A stretch of 10,000 nucleotides of DNA from Chrysomallon squamiferum (lineage: Eukaryota > Mollusca > Gastropoda > Neomphalida > Peltospiridae): contig CM022666.1 of NCBI GenBank assembly GCA_012295275.1, positions 2,448,616 to 2,458,615 on the forward strand, given 5' to 3'. A program made the translations under genes and the position numbers. The notes under the pieces are model-generated. The model saw only the letters and a list, made by a program, of their open reading frames with translations, ran no database searches and was not told where the DNA came from. Of this stretch, positions 1 to 6,514 are shown piece by piece; the stretch's first letter is position 1, and each line of letters begins with the position of its first letter.

Positions 1-330
1 GTACTCGCGTATATAAACACAAGCATCAATAGTTGAGGAAATTGTGAAATGAAAGATTTAATACCAGACTTGGAAATGACAGCCACCACACTGTATTCTG
101 TGTGTTGATCTTGGAATTAAGGGAGGAAATTAAAAAGGAAGAAACTGAAGATTTAATCTTAAGCCATTGAAATTGGTGTTCAGTGTTCAAACCGAAATCA
201 CTGATTAAACTTTGTTGTTGCGAACACGATAAAGAGAACTGTGAAAAATCGGCAGTGACCAGTTTGAGCAAGTTGTCAGTGTGATTTTGTGAGGATATTT
301 CCAGGGAAAACAGAATTAAAAATGTCAGTA
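1..330. other. AT-rich non-coding stretch, no supported gene
   Basis: This is mixed-composition AT-rich DNA without a strong repeat. The minus strand stays open across most of it, but that frame contains no internal ATG and begins in poly(T)-derived phenylalanine codons, so I do not call a gene. A TATATAA string sits at 10-16 just after two CpGs and resembles a TATA box, but nothing downstream supports a promoter. It could be intron, untranslated or intergenic sequence. Confidence 0.5.
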
Positions 331-340
331 TATAATTAAA

Positions 341-413
341 AAATAAAAATAAAAATAAAAATAAAAAAAAAAAAAACACATAACATTATGAACAATAATA
401 AATAAATAAATAA
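341..413 (+). repeat. A-rich low-complexity tract with (AAAAAT)n and (TAAA)n
   Basis: T residues at 344, 350, 356 and 362 mark a six-base period of AAAAAT units. These run into an uninterrupted A tract, and after a short break a (TAAA)n run ends near 412. It could be a microsatellite or the decayed tail of a retroposed element; no element body is recognisable to its left. Confidence 0.85.
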
Positions 414-420
414 GAGAACT

Positions 421-1020
421 AATTTTTTTTTTTAAATTGTTAACTTGAGACTATTAACGATGAACCTTTCTCTCACTCTTTATTTTCCATTTATTTTCCA
501 TTCTTTCTCCCTCCATCTCTCACTCTTTTTCCTTTCTCTCTTGTCTTCTCGTTCCCAATTTCTCATTTTCTTTTTCTGTTCCATACTCATCCAGATAAAA
601 AAAACACTTTAAATCGATCTCTATTTATTCACAATCATTTTCTTTTCTAGCCCTTTCTCTCTCAACCACATATTCTACGACCTAATTCACAAAAATACTC
701 TCAGTCTTTCTGTGTCTCTCTCTCACTCTTTCTATCTCATTCTTACTCAATCTATGAATTTCTTGGCAATATGCTGTCTATTACCCTTTATATACCCTAA
801 TATACAAACAAGATATTTCCACCATTTCTTTTTCTCTTTTTTCCAACCATATATCTTCTTCTTTTTTTTTTTTTCAACCATTTATGTTTATTTTTATTTT
901 TCCCAACCTCATTATCTTTTTCTCAACCATATATCTTTTCTTTTTTTTTTTCACAACCACACATATATTTTTTTATTTTTTTTTGCTTTTCTTTCTTTCT
1001 TTCTTTCTTTCTTTTTTATT
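421..1020 (+). repeat. long pyrimidine-rich tract ending in (CTTT)n
   Basis: Nearly 600 bases are dominated by C and T on the plus strand (purine-rich on the minus strand). The first part, to about 760, is irregular CTCT/TTTC sequence. From 840 onward, long T runs alternate with short CAACC-containing spacers. A clean (CTTT)n microsatellite occupies about 986-1015. ORFs here are only runs of Phe, Ser and Leu codons and are not credible genes. Tracts of this kind can adopt triplex (H-DNA) structure. Confidence 0.85.
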
Positions 1021-1080
1021 CATCTACACATCTTAGCACCAAAACAAAATTAAAAAACACCAGTCTAAATAAAAGATGAG

Positions 1081-1226
1081 TAAATCCTACCTTCACAAGA
1101 CAAGCCATGTGACGTGACCCCTGAGAGGGCCTCCCTACACACATTGCAGTACGTGGGCCTGGCATGGGAACACGCATACCAATTATGTTGACCTGACATC
1201 ATTTCAGTGTGACTCGTAGCCCCTTG
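1081..1226. other. higher-complexity, GC-richer island, unidentified
   Basis: About 145 bases here are clearly richer in G+C than either flank, with CpGs in GACGTGACC, GTACGTGG and CACGCATACC. The island is followed by an A-rich stretch and then (TA)n, (TAAA)n and (AAT)n microsatellites, a common arrangement for a retroposed element and its tail. I see no open reading frame and no good pol III A or B box. An old transposon fragment or a conserved non-coding element are both possible. Confidence 0.4.
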
Positions 1227-1247
1227 CTGTTAAAAGAAAAACAAATT

Positions 1248-1267
1248 TATATATATATATATATATT
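1248..1267 (+). repeat. (TA)n microsatellite
   Basis: About ten uninterrupted TA units. It lies directly after the GC-richer island and opens a chain of microsatellites running to about 1435. Confidence 0.9.
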
Positions 1268-1290
1268 GATAAAAACTTAGAACTGAAGCA

Positions 1291-1296
1291 AGTAAG

Positions 1297-1327
<31 letters not shown>

Positions 1328-1336
1328 ACAAACAAA
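1291..1336 (+). repeat. (TAAA)n microsatellite with GTAA and CAAA variant ends
   Basis: Tetranucleotide repeats begin as GTAA units, continue as pure TAAA units and end as CAAA units, so the array grades at both edges. Confidence 0.9.
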
Positions 1337-1353
1337 ATTAAATACTCTCCCTG

Positions 1354-1403
<50 letters not shown>

Positions 1404-1435
1404 GATGATGACAATACAACAACAACAACAACAAT
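1354..1435 (+). repeat. (ATA)n followed by (CAA)n compound microsatellite
   Basis: About sixteen uninterrupted ATA-type triplets run to about 1402. A short GATGATGAC spacer follows, then CAA triplets to about 1433. The apparent poly-tyrosine and poly-leucine minus-strand ORFs here are translations of the repeat. Confidence 0.9.
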
Positions 1436-1776
1436 GACAACAGTAGTAATATGCAGCACAGTGTTTCAAAAACCTAGATGACAAAGAGTCGACGCACAGA
1501 AACAGAAAAACCACAAATCCTTCAGAACCCCAGCCTACAGACCTACAAACGTTCAGACAAAATCTTTTTATGTACTATTCAGCTAGTAGACAGCTGAACT
1601 GACAATGTTGTAATGGAAATCTCTGTTAACAGTTTCGAATAAAACTGTTAAAAATGTTCATTAATGTCATGGCAATATGATTAACATAAGTGGCTGCAGT
1701 CAAACAATTTTTGGACCGTTTGTAATACCATGGACAGTGTCTCTCTTCCTGTCGGCCCCTCCCCCATCATTCACCA

Positions 1777-1780
<4 letters not shown>
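1436..1780. other. unique AT-rich spacer, no supported gene
   Basis: This is non-repetitive sequence between two microsatellite clusters. A purine/C-rich segment (about 1490-1560) is followed by AT-rich DNA with an AATAAA hexamer near 1639 on the plus strand. There is no ORF of note upstream, so the hexamer is not claimed as a polyadenylation signal. A C/T-rich segment at 1740-1780 leads into the (CT)n tract. Confidence 0.45.

Positions 1781-1826
<46 letters not shown>
1781..1826 (+). repeat. (CT)23 microsatellite
   Basis: An uninterrupted 46-base CT dinucleotide run. Its minus-strand translation gives the Arg-Glu repeat seen in spurious ORFs. Confidence 0.95.
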
Positions 1827-1830
<4 letters not shown>

Positions 1831-1883
1831 GTTTGAATATATTTTGATGTTGCATGCATAAAGATTGTACGGGTATAGTGATT

Positions 1884-1924
<41 letters not shown>

Positions 1925-1975
1925 AATATATTTCATTATGTGCATAAAGATTATATATCCGTGTGTATGATTTGA
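1831..1975 (+). repeat. diverged direct duplication flanking the (GT)n tract, offset 89 bp
   Basis: GTTTGAATATATTT occurs at 1831 and again at 1920, and GCATAAAGATT follows in both copies. The second copy has small deletions and ends in GTGTGTATG, corresponding to the start of the (GT)n tract in the first. The microsatellite therefore appears to be part of a tandem unit rather than an isolated expansion. Confidence 0.6.
1886..1921 (+). repeat. (GT)n microsatellite
   Basis: An uninterrupted GT run of about 18 units. It lies between two copies of a roughly 55-base flank, at 1831-1885 and 1920-1975. Confidence 0.95.
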
Positions 1976-2000
1976 AATACATTTGAAGAACACAAGATCC

Positions 2001-2084
2001 ATAATAATAATAATAATAATAGTAATAATAATAATAATATAATAATAATAATAATAATAATATAATAATAATAATATAATATAG
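2001..2084 (+). repeat. (ATA)n microsatellite with phase slips
   Basis: ATA/AAT triplets are interrupted several times by single-step slips (ATAT instead of ATAA) and one AGT. The mixed phase gives poly-Tyr, poly-Ile and poly-Leu reading frames on the minus strand, none of which is a gene. Confidence 0.9.
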
Positions 2085-2216
2085 TATATGACATAATAAT
2101 TCTTGTACATATTTCATTCTTGACATGTATAAGTATATACATTTGGTGATATATGTAAATATCTATATCTATTTGTCTACACACTTATATATATTTATGT
2201 ACAAATATACAAATAT

Positions 2217-2282
2217 ATACATACATACATACATACATACATACAAACATACATATGTGTGTGTGTGTGTGTGTGTGTGTGT
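2217..2282 (+). repeat. (ATAC)n followed by (GT)n compound microsatellite
   Basis: Tetranucleotide ATAC units run to about 2244. A short variant bridge of AAACATACATAT follows, then a (GT)n run at 2257-2282. The whole segment is close to alternating purine/pyrimidine. Confidence 0.9.
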
Positions 2283-2378
2283 ACATATAATAATCTAAAA
2301 AACTAATAACAATAATTCAGAAGTGAGCATGTATTATAACATAATAAAAATAAAGGTAATATAAAATAAACGAATACA

Positions 2379-2396
2379 TTATTATTATTATTATTT
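2379..2396 (+). repeat. short (ATT)n microsatellite
   Basis: Six ATT triplets in AT-rich DNA. The flanking sequence from 2285 to 2430 has no other recognisable content. Confidence 0.8.
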
Positions 2397-2430
2397 TAGA
2401 GCATAATAGTGAAAGATAATAAGACCTTTC

Positions 2431-2614
2431 CTACACACACATACAGACACGCGGAGACACCAAGACACACCAAGATACACACACAAGCACAGATACATTA
2501 CACCCCCACATATCCCACACATACCCCACACATACATACATACACACAGGAAAAACACACCCATACCCATAAACACACAGAAACTTCAACACCCACACAC
2601 ACATATACACATGT
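2431..2614 (+). repeat. degenerate CA-rich tract
   Basis: About 180 bases are built almost only of A and C with scattered T and G, as imperfect CACA, CATA and CCACA units. It looks like an old, mutated (CA)n/(CATA)n array. Both strands stay open because the tract lacks stop triplets, giving Thr/His-rich (plus) and Val/Cys-rich (minus) pseudo-ORFs. Confidence 0.85.
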
Positions 2615-2639
2615 ACAAAAGGAAACAAAATGCATATTG

Positions 2640-2945
2640 TTTTTTTTTTTTTAATTTTAAAAATATAGAAGAATAAAAAAAAATAAAAGGTGACCAAAGA
2701 AAAAAACCACCAAACTGGACAGTCATCAAAACACAACCTGTTAACAAAAGATACTGAAAAAAAAAAAAAATTAAAACTCTTTTAAAAAATCTTTAAACTG
2801 TACACCAACCACCTTTTGCTATTTACCACTTGCCAGCTAAAGAAGACCTTTAGTCCATTGCAATTGTAAAGAAACATGTCTAACATTATCCATAAATAGC
2901 TGTTATATATATATAAAAAACTAAAATATGTATATATCAATAATT
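2640..2945. other. AT-rich stretch with poly(T)/poly(A) runs; possible minus-strand 3' UTR
   Basis: The segment contains a T run at 2640-2652, an A run at about 2757-2771 and otherwise unique AT-rich DNA. If the minus-strand gene model ending at 2946 is right, this is its 3' untranslated region. Plus-strand TTTAAT at 2650-2655 is a minus-strand ATTAAA, a weaker polyadenylation hexamer about 290 bases past the stop. I saw no minus-strand AATAAA here. This reading depends on the gene model. Confidence 0.3.
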
Positions 2946-2987
2946 CTATATGTGGATGCCTGACCACTTTGAAGTCCACCCACTCTC
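2946..2987 (-). CDS. candidate terminal coding exon of a small unrecognised protein
   Basis: The minus strand carries a good 3' splice site: a CTCAT branch-point match, a pyrimidine-rich stretch and TCTGTCAG ending at 2988. The exon starts at 2987 with GAG and reads 13 codons (Glu-Ser-Gly-Trp-Thr-Ser-Lys-Trp-Ser-Gly-Ile-His-Ile) to TAG at 2946-2948. It opens in phase 0, matching the donor at 3644. The C-terminal Ile-His-Ile has the hydrophobic-x-hydrophobic form of a class II PDZ ligand, which is too short to mean much alone. A competing reading is an unspliced 99-codon ATG ORF from 3081 to 2782 in another frame. That ORF runs through a TA repeat and has no recognisable domain, so I rate it lower. 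The splice evidence is by eye only. Confidence 0.27.
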   Translation of the reverse strand, partial: ESGWTSKWSGIHI

Positions 2988-3146
2988 CTGACAGAACAAA
3001 AGAGATGAGTTTCTTACAATGCTGAGACATGTTTGTAGATGTAGCAGGAGTCTGTGTAAACATACAGCTCACGATCTGCATCTATTTTTAATACTGGGAG
3101 TTTTCAGTGTACGCGAACAGGTCCTTCTGTACCTACATACTATGAT

Positions 3147-3148
<2 letters not shown>

Positions 3149-3189
<41 letters not shown>
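3149..3189 (+). repeat. (AC)n microsatellite
   Basis: An uninterrupted AC run of about 20 units. A plus-strand ORF entering it ends as a Thr-His repeat and is not a gene. Confidence 0.95.
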
Positions 3190-3194
<5 letters not shown>

Positions 3195-3313
3195 TAAGTA
3201 GTATTGATGTTCAATACATTGTGCCATATAGTTGATGCTGTATACCTAGTATTAATATGTAGTAGTCTTTGGTTTGGATCAGTGTTGGTATATTTGTTAA
3301 AATCTGTAATGAT

Positions 3314-3351
3314 TATGTGTGCGTGTGTGCACATGCATGTGCATATGCATG
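3314..3351 (+). other. 38-base alternating purine/pyrimidine tract with nested palindromes
   Basis: Every step from 3314 to 3351 alternates pyrimidine and purine although the tract is not a simple repeat. It contains a perfect 16-base palindrome at 3328-3343 (TGCACATGCATGTGCA) and a 10-base palindrome at 3340-3349. Alternating tracts with TG, CG and CA steps are the known context for Z-DNA. Degenerate GT-rich sequence continues to about 3405. Confidence 0.75.
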
Positions 3352-3644
3352 AATATGTGCCAATGAGTATATGTTTGTGAGTGTACATATATGTATTTAA
3401 GTGTGTAGGGTTTTTTTTAGTATGTGTATTATTATGCATATTTATTCAGTGGTTATATAAAAATCTCATAAACGCATATATTCAAAACCATATAAATCAG
3501 ATATGAAAACGTCATTAAATTTTTTTTTTAAAACGTTCAAATTCGTACAATGTCTGACTAAAGACTATGACATTAACCCTCAAGTAAATATCTGTGGATC
3601 AGTTAAATGTTAGAAAACTTCTCCTATCCACCAACAAAACTCAC

Positions 3645-3791
3645 CACTTGCTCTTCATACACCGTGCTTCCTGTGGAAAACTCAGGCATGATGTCCACTC
3701 CAGAATCATCTTCAGTTTCCTTCACCGAGGACGTTGACCTCTCTGCAGGTAAACACGACCGTATGAATCTTCTACCAAACGCTTTGAACAT
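3645..3791 (-). CDS. candidate coding exon, N-terminal part of a small unrecognised protein
   Basis: This is the best coding signal in the window. From an ATG at 3791 (context GAAAATG, A at -3) 49 codons run to a GTGAGT donor at 3644-3639, ending in phase 0. The segment is more GC-rich than its flanks and has several CpGs, unlike the surrounding DNA. The product starts basic (Met-Phe-Lys-Ala-Phe-Gly-Arg-Arg), then becomes Ser/Thr-rich and acidic, with Glu-Thr-Glu-Asp-Asp-Ser-Gly-Val-Asp in the middle and Val-Tyr-Glu-Glu-Gln-Val at the end. There is no transmembrane segment and no domain I recognise; it reads like a disordered, phosphorylatable segment. Joined to the exon at 2946-2987 it gives 62 residues. 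Alternatively it is an internal exon starting at 3742, after a CCTGCAG acceptor, in a longer gene whose other exons lie elsewhere. The plus strand is also open, with a CAG/GTAAAC donor-like site at 3746-3754, so the strand call is not certain. Confidence 0.42.
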
Positions 3792-3856
3792 TTTCACAGT
3801 TTGGGAACTAAATTCGGTCTCCCCTAGTATCTCCAAGTTAAAATTAAACTTTAAAG

Positions 3857-3882
<26 letters not shown>
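3857..3882 (+). repeat. poly(T) run of 26
   Basis: An uninterrupted T run about 65 bases upstream, on the minus strand, of the candidate start codon at 3791, where it reads as poly(A). It could be a microsatellite or a retroposon tail; nothing recognisable adjoins it. Confidence 0.9.
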
Positions 3883-3888
<6 letters not shown>

Positions 3889-4650
3889 CAAAAGTGGACT
3901 TTGATGTTGACCACTTAAGTCTTTTAGAACTGATCTTAGAAGACCTGAAAATTCAACTTGGGTACTAATGGATCAGTATAATAAAATGTTGTATAAAATA
4001 GAATGTAGAACTGAAAATTCACAATGGAATTCACTGACTAGATCAGTGTTTTAAAGGATCCAGGCCTAAAGTTTATCTCAAGTTAGTGAGATATTCCTGT
4101 GTATCATGTTTTGTAAGAACAAATCCCAAATCCTCTTTGCTGCTGATTATCAAAAATTGTTTTTAAAATAATAATAAAAGTCAGGCACTTGATTGTTTGT
4201 TATATGGAATCCTTCATATTATGCTTCAGTTAGAAAATCTTTTTAAATGAGCAATATAAATAAATAAATAAATAAATATATAAATCCACTTCTCGAAGTT
4301 CCTGTATGAAGTCAGTTCAACTTCTATTGTTTATCTATAAAGTCAGCATCATTTAAAACTGATGTTTTCTAAGTTCACAAAATCCTGTGTTTCCTTTCCA
4401 GTGCTATTTTTTATTTTTATTTTTAAATGTTTGTAAATTTGTACATTCTTAACAGCACTTGAAGGTTGAAAAAAAAAAGAAAAAAAGAACAACACAAACT
4501 GAAAATGTTTAAACCAACTCATTCATTAAAAGAAGCTTTAGACTTCATCAGAAAAATATAAAAATAAAAATTTAGAAATTTGGTTAACCATGAGAATCAA
4601 AAAGTAGAGTCAAATTGAAAACTGGAGTCATTAGAAGAAATAAAATCAAG
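3883..4650. other. AT-rich DNA, no supported gene
   Basis: Unique AT-rich sequence with stops in all frames. It holds a short (TAAA)n run at about 4257-4280, a TTTTTATTTTTATTTTTA-type stretch near 4408-4425 and an A-rich stretch near 4470-4490. I see no other structure. Confidence 0.5.
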
Positions 4651-4658
4651 AAAACTGG

Positions 4659-4899
4659 TCATCAACAGCAATCAATCATCCATTAAAATTGAATGTCATC
4701 AACAGAAGACAAAAAACCATATCAAACTAGTTATCAACAGTGAAAGTCATCATCAATTAAAAACCAAGGACACAAACACAAAGATTTAAATCATTAAGTG
4801 ATAGCCCAGTATCATCAAGAAAAATACAGTCATCAATTAATAAATAAAATCATCAACTCAGCAATCTGAATCATCAACAGCAGAATCCCAATCAACAGA
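4659..4899 (+). repeat. cluster of TCATCAACAG-like words
   Basis: The ten-mer TCATCAACAG is exact at 4659, 4696 and 4871. Close variants occur at 4731 (TTATCAACAG), 4747, 4812, 4830, 4850 and 4890. The spacing is irregular, from about 16 to 60 bases. It looks like a decayed short tandem repeat or a clustered motif. A 14-base perfect palindrome, TTCATCATGATGAA, at 4923-4936 lies just past the cluster and shares its core letters. Confidence 0.65.
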
Positions 4900-4939
4900 A
4901 AAATCAGCTTCCACACAATCAATTCATCATGATGAAATG

Positions 4940-5250
4940 TTTATGAAAAAAATATTTTCAGGAAAAAAACAACAAAAAAGTATGTTCGGCAATAATAATC
5001 CACGCTTATTCTTTTTATAAAAACGTTTTGTGAATACACTTGAGTGACTCATACATATATACATCTACATCTATTTAGTGTGTGTTTTAACTGCAATACG
5101 AACCACTTGAAATGTTTAAATATCATATACAGAAACAGAAACCGCAAGCTTGTAAAAGTGAGTCAAACAGTTTATATAGAACATTGAACTGCAAGCCCAG
5201 GTTGTAATAACAATAATATTAATAAAAAAGAAAATGTTTAATACAGTAGT
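4940..5250. other. AT-rich DNA, nothing recognised
   Basis: Unique AT-rich sequence with stops in all frames and no repeat stronger than short A runs and AATAAT words. Confidence 0.5.
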
Positions 5251-5830
5251 AAAACTATTTCAGGTGTCCGTACAGTGTGGTGTTTATGTATTTGTTTAAA
5301 TATGAAAGGCAGAGTGTGCAATAAACAGCTTTAGTATTTGCAAATAAACAGGTAAGTAAACATAATAAGAATTAAAAAGAACTATTTCAGTTGATCCTTT
5401 TCTGAATAAAAATAACACAAAATGTCCTTAAGTTAAGACCATCTTATAAGGCCACTTCAGGTCTGCATCCTTTATGACTATGGCACTAAAAGTGAACTAC
5501 AGAGGCCATTACTGTTCATAGTCACTGTTGGCCTTGATGTATAGTCAACAAATGAATGGAAAAAGAAGAAGAAGACTATTTCAAGTTTGTATCCTTTAAA
5601 CAGCTGGATATTTGCACCTAATAGTCAACTAGTCTTTCTTAGACTGCCTTAAATTAAGATAATCATTTAAGGCCAGTTTTTTTTGTATTCAAACATTAAG
5701 ACTATTTCAAATATTCATCCTTCAAGTCAAGTTAAAGTATAATCCTTTGAGATCATTTTAAGCAGAATCATTTAAGGCCATTTCACATATATTACTTAAG
5801 ACAATTTAGAGGCTATTTTAGATTTGAAAC
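5250..5830 (+). repeat. degenerate tandem array, period near 126 bp with a partial half unit
   Basis: The phrase ACTATTTCA recurs at 5254, 5381, 5575 and 5701, giving steps of 127, 194 and 126. Weaker forms (CCACTTCAG at 5452, CCATTTCAC at 5778, GGCTATTTTA at 5811) fill intermediate positions. A second phrase, TCATTTAAGGCCA, appears near 5441 (diverged), 5663 and 5767. Many copies are followed by a form of ATCCTTTAA. The units are strongly diverged, so this is an old array, probably a decayed satellite or minisatellite. No coding content is seen. Confidence 0.55.
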
Positions 5831-6060
5831 ACTTCAAGTATGGATTCCTTCAAAAACCATTTAATATACTGAATTCTCTAGACTGTAAAAAATATGAAAC
5901 CAACTGGATTTTTCTTCTTCTTCATAAGAAAACAATTACTTTATACTTCTTCAGCAAAATATATCAGCTTCAATGTATATCCTTTGAAATTACAAAAAGA
6001 TCTTCACATTTCTCTCCAAAGAATAAAAACCCAGTTCTATATTTTCCTCGTAACCGAGAA
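5831..6060. other. AT-rich DNA with scattered CTTCATAAGAA words, no gene
   Basis: Two overlapping plus-strand frames stay open for 90-100 codons here, but their residues come from TTCTTC and TTTCAAA words shared with the adjoining 31-bp repeat. No domain is recognisable. I treat the segment as a diverged continuation of the repeat region. Confidence 0.4.
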
Positions 6061-6153
6061 AGAATACAAATCATTTCAAATTTTCTTCATAAGAATACAA
6101 ATCATTTCAAATTTTCTTCATAAGAATCAAAATCACACCAAACTTTTCTTCAC
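6061..6153 (+). repeat. three-copy 31-bp tandem repeat
   Basis: AGAATACAAATCATTTCAAA followed by TTTTCTTCATA starts at 6061 and again at 6092, with two near-identical copies at exactly 31 bases. A third, diverged copy starts at 6123 (AGAATCAAAATCACACC...). It is the youngest-looking tandem repeat in the 5.2-6.2 kb repeat region. Confidence 0.85.
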
Positions 6154-6159
6154 AAGTAG

Positions 6160-6470
6160 GAAATCCACTTCTTAACAAAAAAAGTCTGTTCAGATAGTCT
6201 TTGTACATTTAAAAAGCAGTTTCAAAATTTAATTGGAATAAAACATCAAACATTCTTCAAGGTTACTTCAAATTTTCTTTAACAGAATGAATGTAAAACT
6301 CGATTATTTACAGTAAAGTTTATCTTGGTACCAGACTCATCTGTGATATGAAATTAAATTTTTTTATTTCAACCACAAAATTAACTTAGATAAACTTTAA
6401 TCAATTAAGTGCAACGAATCCAAATGGTTAATTCTTCAATTATGTAGGTTGATCTTGGCAAGTTCTATGA
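6160..6470. other. AT-rich DNA, nothing recognised
   Basis: Unique AT-rich sequence with frequent stops, continuing TTCAAATTTTC-type words from the left. No gene or clear repeat. Confidence 0.5.

Positions 6471-6472
<2 letters not shown>

Positions 6473-6514
<42 letters not shown>
6473..6514 (+). repeat. (ATT)14 microsatellite
   Basis: An uninterrupted ATT triplet run of about 42 bases. Confidence 0.95.

Larger units (their letters stand above)
2988..3644 (-). other. candidate intron between the two minus-strand exons
   Basis: On the minus strand the segment begins with GTGAGTTTT at 3644 and ends with TCTGTCAG at 2988, giving GT-AG borders, a branch-point-like CTCAT about 18 bases before the acceptor and a length of 657 bases. 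It contains the (CA)n tract at 3149-3189 and the alternating purine/pyrimidine tract at 3314-3351, both typical of intron content. Both neighbouring exon ends are phase 0. Confidence 0.3.

Noticed and set aside
26-379. 117-codon open frame on the minus strand
   Set aside because: It has no ATG (the first codon would be GTG inside a poly(A)-derived region), begins as poly-Phe and shows no domain; open by composition.
712-1053. 113-codon plus-strand ORF rich in Phe, Ser and Leu
   Set aside because: It is a translation of the pyrimidine-rich tract and (CTTT)n repeat.
1204-2184. Several minus-strand ORFs with poly-Tyr, poly-Ile, poly-Leu, Thr-His and Arg-Glu runs
   Set aside because: They are direct translations of (AAT)n, (GT)n and (CT)n microsatellites in different frames.
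2391-2736. Thr/His-rich plus-strand and Val/Cys-rich minus-strand ORFs
   Set aside because: They come from the degenerate CA tract, which lacks stop triplets on either strand.
2782-3081. 99-codon ATG-initiated minus-strand ORF
   Set aside because: It runs through a TA repeat into AT-rich sequence, has no recognisable domain and conflicts in frame with the better-supported splice model. Kept as an alternative in the exon evidence, not as a gene.
3019-3201. 60-codon plus-strand ORF ending in Thr-His repeats
   Set aside because: It is largely in the candidate intron, on its opposite strand, and ends in the (AC)n tract.
3690-3715. Asp-Ser-Gly degron (beta-TrCP type) in the candidate exon
   Set aside because: The consensus needs a second Ser three residues after the Gly; here that position is Ile.
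3607-3918. 103-codon plus-strand ORF
   Set aside because: It overlaps the favoured minus-strand exon in antisense and ends in a poly-Phe run from poly(T).
4659-4899. CRISPR array
   Set aside because: The repeated word is too short and irregularly spaced, and the sequence is eukaryotic in character.
5824-6175. Two overlapping plus-strand ORFs of 93-99 codons
   Set aside because: Their residues repeat because of the 31-bp tandem array and related words; no domain is seen and both frames are equally open.
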